Part shown: piece after piece, positions 60,734-64,000 of the stretch
Numbering within the stretch: the first letter of the stretch is position 1
Layout of the letters: every line of letters starts with the position of its first letter
Origin: Bacteroidaceae bacterium
GTDB lineage: Bacteria; Bacteroidota; Bacteroidia; Bacteroidales; Bacteroidaceae
DNA length: 64,000 bases
Reading direction: 5' to 3'
NCBI GenBank assembly: GCA_017509605.1
Contig: JAFWPH010000015.1
Span: 1 to 64,000, forward strand
The notes under the pieces: generated by a model
Database searches by the model: none
What the model saw: only the letters and a program-made list of their open reading frames with translations
What the model was told of the DNA's origin: nothing
Program-made: the position numbers and the translations under genes

Positions 60734-62739
60734 GGGGTTTGTTTGTTCTTCTTCTCAGCCTTTTCCTGTTTTCTCTGCTCTTTTTTCAGGGCTTTCTCCT
60801 GTTTTTTCTGTTCTTTGGCTTCTTTGCGAGCAGCTTTCTCCTCCTCGGTCTTCTTTTTGAGCGGGCCGAGCGCTGGCTTGACTTTCAGGTTGCTGCCCTC
60901 TGTGGTGCTGGTATAGACAAATGTGCATGAGAGATCCATCAGTTTGCCGGGCTTGTCTATTTTTCCCGAAGCATCGCAGCCGTCAGACTCGATGTCGGCG
61001 GAGATGTTCGTCGTGCGGATTTTCTTATAGATTGCCTCGTCGATATCCACATGCACTTTGCCAATGGGCAGGTTGCCGTTCTTGTTCTTCCTGATTACGG
61101 CTGTGCGCTCTTTGGAGATATCGATGTTGAACTTGGCACGGCAGGCGATGTTGCCTATGCCTCCTACTTCGAAAGCCTTTCCGATGTCCAAGTTCTTGCT
61201 GCTGAGATTACCATTGAGGTATTTGTTGTTCTCGTCGAGCTCAAGTTCGAAATTCATGTCACCAACCTTAGTGGAGAGTACTCCCTCGAAAGCCTCGCGC
61301 TTGCGATATACGCCGAACTTGCCTCGGTAGCCTATTGTGCCAAGTTGTTCCAGCTCCTTGATCATCAGTTTCTTCACGGCAAACTGGTTGATGATGTCAA
61401 TGACCTTGGTACTGGTGGCGGCCAGATCCGACACATTGAACACAATGGCCAACAGTTCCTTGTCCTTCAGATGGGTGATGTCGCCTGTTGCGGCGATTCT
61501 CAGTTTGTTGTCGGGAGTGTTGACCTTAACATCGTTGAAGTGGATTTCCTCGTCTGTGCCGTTGGCGTTCAGGCTCAGTGTCACGGGAAGGCTGAATTTC
61601 TGCAGCACAGGAGCGAAAGGTCTTGCGATGTCGCGCAGGTATGCTGTTCCGGTGATGGCGGAAGCCTTGAACGACAGAGGAATGCTGTCTTTCTTGTTGG
61701 GAAGCACCATTTCCGCCTTCTCTATTTTCAGTTTGGTGTCTTTTTGTTGTAAGTTGAGGTTCTTGATGTGTGCCACCCCTTTGATCACATTCACGTCGCA
61801 TCGCAAATCGCGGATGTCGAATCCGGAAACGGTGTCTATGGCTGTGCACTGGTACAGTGAGGCTGAAATGGAGTCCTTGTCGAAATGGTTTAATGCTACC
61901 GTCATGTTCGCGGTGATGTCCAGATGCCCTGCGTCGAAGAATCCTCTCTTAGGCTTGCCCGAGTTCTTGCGTGGAAGTCGGTTGTCGTTGCGGTAGTGCA
62001 AGTCTTGGAATTCGACAGTCCTGTTAGCGCCTTCATCGTTGATGATCATCTTGCCAATGAAAGCAATGTTGTCGGTGGGGCCTTTTTTCGATTCCGAGGT
62101 CCACTGAACTTGGACATTGCTGATGGTGCCTTTCTGCCCACCAAGCCAACGCTGTTGATAAGTGATGTCACCTATTTTCACGTTATTGTCATTATAGCTT
62201 ACGTCAATGTCCTTGATGTTGGCCTTGTGGATATTAAAGGCCATCTTTTTCTTCTTCTTGGCTTCTTCTTCACCTTCTTGAGTCTTTGTGGTGTCTTTTT
62301 TGAAGGCGTCGATCACAAACTGGAAGTTGGCGGGTTGGTCGTCTTCCTTATAAAGACGGGCGCGAAGACCGCTGATGTTCGCTTTCTTCAGGCTGATCTC
62401 TTTCATCAGCAGTTTGCGGAGGCTCAACGACACCTCCAACTCGTCCATCTGGAACATCTTACGGTGCTCTCGGTCTTCGATTTCCACGCCGTAAAGCTCC
62501 ACGTCCTGTTCCAGGATGTCGAAGTAGATGCGGTCAATCTGAACTTTCGTCTCCAATTTCTCCTGAAGCATGTCGGTGGCTTTTCCAAGCATCTTAGCCT
62601 GGAAGGAGGAAGAGTTGAGGGCGAAGAATGCAACTACACCCAAAAGAACAATCACGCCCACTATGATGGCGATGATTTTGCCGAATTTCACGAGACGTTT
62701 TTTACCTTTTTCACCAAGATTGAATGTACTTTTTTTCAT
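60730..62739 (-). CDS. AsmA-like inner-membrane-anchored protein
   Basis: 669 aa from the ATG at 62739; a longer frame from 62820 begins in a non-conserved stretch. One N-terminal membrane helix (about residues 22-43) is followed by long repetitive beta-strand sequence, as in AsmA/DUF748-type proteins that span the periplasm and handle lipid transport or envelope assembly. The last 55 residues are highly charged (Lys/Glu/Gln repeats). It heads the operon with GH29, HAD-like and GH13 genes and shares an ATGA overlap with GH29. The link to glycan genes is unclear. Confidence 0.8.
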   Translation of the reverse strand: MKKSTFNLGEKGKKRLVKFGKIIAIIVGVIVLLGVVAFFALNSSSFQAKMLGKATDMLQEKLETKVQIDRIYFDILEQDVELYGVEIEDREHRKMFQMDELEVSLSLRKLLMKEISLKKANISGLRARLYKEDDQPANFQFVIDAFKKDTTKTQEGEEEAKKKKKMAFNIHKANIKDIDVSYNDNNVKIGDITYQQRWLGGQKGTISNVQVQWTSESKKGPTDNIAFIGKMIINDEGANRTVEFQDLHYRNDNRLPRKNSGKPKRGFFDAGHLDITANMTVALNHFDKDSISASLYQCTAIDTVSGFDIRDLRCDVNVIKGVAHIKNLNLQQKDTKLKIEKAEMVLPNKKDSIPLSFKASAITGTAYLRDIARPFAPVLQKFSLPVTLSLNANGTDEEIHFNDVKVNTPDNKLRIAATGDITHLKDKELLAIVFNVSDLAATSTKVIDIINQFAVKKLMIKELEQLGTIGYRGKFGVYRKREAFEGVLSTKVGDMNFELELDENNKYLNGNLSSKNLDIGKAFEVGGIGNIACRAKFNIDISKERTAVIRKNKNGNLPIGKVHVDIDEAIYKKIRTTNISADIESDGCDASGKIDKPGKLMDLSCTFVYTSTTEGSNLKVKPALGPLKKKTEEEKAARKEAKEQKKQEKALKKEQRKQEKAEKKNKQTP

Positions 62740-62869
62740 GATGCTGCTGAGATTTGCAGGTTGTTGAGTTAGATGTTGCGAAGTTACGAAAAAACATTCA
62801 TAAATCACGCATTTTGACATTTTTTGCTTTTTATTTTGTGTTTTTATCGCTGAATATGGTAAAATGTAT

Positions 62870-62877
62870 TAACTTTG
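62870..62877 (+). promoter_or_regulatory. Putative -7 element ahead of the riboswitch
   Basis: TAACTTTG followed by C. It lies about 18 nt before the riboswitch, so the transcript would begin with the aptamer. Confidence 0.45.
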
Positions 62878-62886
62878 CAACTGTAA

Positions 62887-63085
62887 TTGGCTCACTGAAA
62901 AAGTGATCAAAAGGGAATCAGGTGGAAATCCTGGACAGTCCCCGCTGCTGTGAACCGTCCTTTCAGAGGGTGAACTCAAGCCACTGATAGATTGTCGCTA
63001 TTGGGAAGGCGTTCGCCTATCGGACAGTAAAGTCAGAAGACCTGCCAGTTATGATGTCTGATCCGTGACTCGGGGGATAGGCACT
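62887..63085 (+). ncRNA. Cobalamin riboswitch
   Basis: The conserved core is present in order: a GGGAA...GGTGGAAATCC segment at 62913-62931, ACAGTCCCCGCTGCTGTGA around 62935-62953, a GCCACTG segment near 62980, and the B12 box AGTCAGAAGACCTGCC at 63031-63046. It ends about 20 nt before the start codon of a TonB-dependent receptor, which suggests adenosylcobalamin-responsive control of translation or transcription. No obvious terminator hairpin is seen, so translational control is more likely. Confidence 0.93.
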
Positions 63086-63103
63086 GTAGATAAATATCAA
63101 TAA

Positions 63104-64000
63104 ATGTTAGTCAAACGATTGCTCTTGATGGTTTTGCTGTGTGCCTTCACCCTGAGGGCATGGACGCAGGCCTTCAACGATACCATCACAGGCAGGACAC
63201 ATCACATTGGAGAGGTGAGGGTGGAAAGAAAGCGGGTGGAGAGGAGTGTCAGCTCCGCCACACCGTTGCAGACTGTCGATAAGGAGGTGATGCAGCAACT
63301 GGGCATGACCAATCTCTCCGACGCTGTCAAGAGATTCGCTGGTGTCAACGTTCGCGATTATGGTGGAATAGGGGGCATGAAAACGGTGTCCGTCCACAAC
63401 TTGGGCGCTCACCACACGGCGGTGAGTTACGATGGAGTGACTGTCAGCAACACCCAGGCCGGACAGATCGATGTGGGGCGTTTCTCACTCGACAATGTCC
63501 AGACGGTCAGCCTCGCCATTGGAGCCGACGACCGCCTCATGCAGACGGCCCGGCATTTCGCCAGCGCGGGTATCATCGCCATACAGACGGAAAGACCGGT
63601 ATTCGAGGATGAGAACAGATATGCCCTCAGATTCAGATTGAACGGCGGTTCATTCGGACAGGTCAATCCCTCGCTCAGATACTGGCAGAAAATAGGCCGT
63701 CAGACGGCCCTGTCGGTCAATGGCAACTACATGAGGGCTGACGGAACATACAAATACACGCTTGTCAATGGCAGGTACAGGAGTGAGGAGAAGCGTTACA
63801 ACTCCGACATCTACGCCATCAACGGCGAGGCCAACCTCTACCAGACCTTCCGAGATGAGAGCCAACTCGATGTCAAGGCTTATTGGTACTACTCGCACCG
63901 AGGGCTGCCAGGAGCGGTCACACTCTACAACCCGGTGAGCAACGAGCGACTCCACGATGAGGATTTCTTCACGCAGGCGGTTTATCGGAAGACACTCAGT
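63104..64000 (+). CDS. TonB-dependent receptor, BtuB-like (partial, runs off window)
   Basis: The first 299 codons are seen; the gene continues past 64000. A signal peptide (MLVKRLLLMVLLCAFTLRAWTQA) leads into a plug domain with the TonB box-like region (HHIGEVRVERKR), the stretch LGMTNLSDAVKRFAGVNVRDYGGIGG and the GAHHTAVSYDGVTVSNTQAGQID motif typical of plugs. Barrel strands follow. There is no N-terminal carboxypeptidase-like domain of SusC type. The cobalamin riboswitch upstream makes corrinoid import the most likely role. btuB is not assigned as a symbol because the sequence is incomplete. Confidence 0.9.
   Translation, partial: MLVKRLLLMVLLCAFTLRAWTQAFNDTITGRTHHIGEVRVERKRVERSVSSATPLQTVDKEVMQQLGMTNLSDAVKRFAGVNVRDYGGIGGMKTVSVHNLGAHHTAVSYDGVTVSNTQAGQIDVGRFSLDNVQTVSLAIGADDRLMQTARHFASAGIIAIQTERPVFEDENRYALRFRLNGGSFGQVNPSLRYWQKIGRQTALSVNGNYMRADGTYKYTLVNGRYRSEEKRYNSDIYAINGEANLYQTFRDESQLDVKAYWYYSHRGLPGAVTLYNPVSNERLHDEDFFTQAVYRKTLS

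Noticed and set aside
1-64000. tRNA, rRNA, CRISPR arrays, IS elements or prophage
   Set aside because: None was recognised by eye on either strand; no transposase, integrase or regularly spaced repeats are present among the genes.

Overview
The window looks like a chromosomal segment of a Bacteroidales bacterium, most likely Prevotella or a close relative in Prevotellaceae. This rests on four signs. Many intergenic regions carry the Bacteroidetes-type -7 element TAnnTTTG, several with a TTG/TTTG 19-21 nt upstream. Secreted proteins end in short sorting-signal-like tails (Y.L.G......GI.....GK...K). There are many Bacteroidetes-restricted families (GHL10 hydrolase, hybrid-sensor-like regulator, M64 peptidase, DUF3256, DUF5715). 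Start sites lack strong Shine-Dalgarno sequences. No rRNA, tRNA, IS element, prophage or CRISPR array was recognised.

Layout. 0.5-7.7 kb: dnaK, a nucleoside-recognition membrane protein, class II aldolase, L31 type B, a DUF3256 protein and a PAP2 phosphatase with a barrel-like tail. 7.8-12.6 kb (minus): compact operon TetR > fabG > RluA-type synthase > DUF5715 > truA > EamA transporter. 13-18.7 kb (plus): radA, a large secreted protein with a duplicated module, an internally deleted epimerase remnant and an iron alcohol dehydrogenase. 18.9-26.9 kb (minus): a small His-rich protein, aminopeptidase P and a secreted C1-type peptidase in one operon; then the pyruvate:ferredoxin oxidoreductase and a DUF4143-type ATPase. 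27.2-34.4 kb: an ATP-grasp-like protein, an SPFH / ribbon-helix-helix / DUF1648 trio, a GHL10 hydrolase, and cstA with two small envelope genes.

34.6-41.7 kb: a GH78 rhamnosidase divergent from a membrane regulator built like a hybrid two-component system but lacking kinase ATPase and receiver domains. 41.8-47.8 kb: barrel protein, lipoprotein, DUF418 protein, GT56-like glycosyltransferase, LemA and PrsW. 47.9-56.7 kb (minus): threonine aldolase, uvrA, a very large pectate-lyase-like protein and an M64 peptidase. 57-62.7 kb (minus): AsmA-like protein > GH29 fucosidase > HAD-like protein > GH13 enzyme, with ATGA overlaps at two junctions. 62.9-64 kb: a cobalamin riboswitch ahead of a TonB-dependent receptor that runs off the window.

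The accessory theme is plant or host glycan use (rhamnose, pectin, fucose, alpha-glucan) plus peptide use, next to core anaerobic metabolism (PFOR, aldolase, alcohol dehydrogenase). The features most worth a second look are the stripped-down hybrid sensor, the HAD and GH13 partners that both deviate at normally conserved active-site residues within one operon, the deleted epimerase, the uncharacterised ATP-grasp-like protein and the opposed overlapping promoters between cstA and the GHL10 gene.
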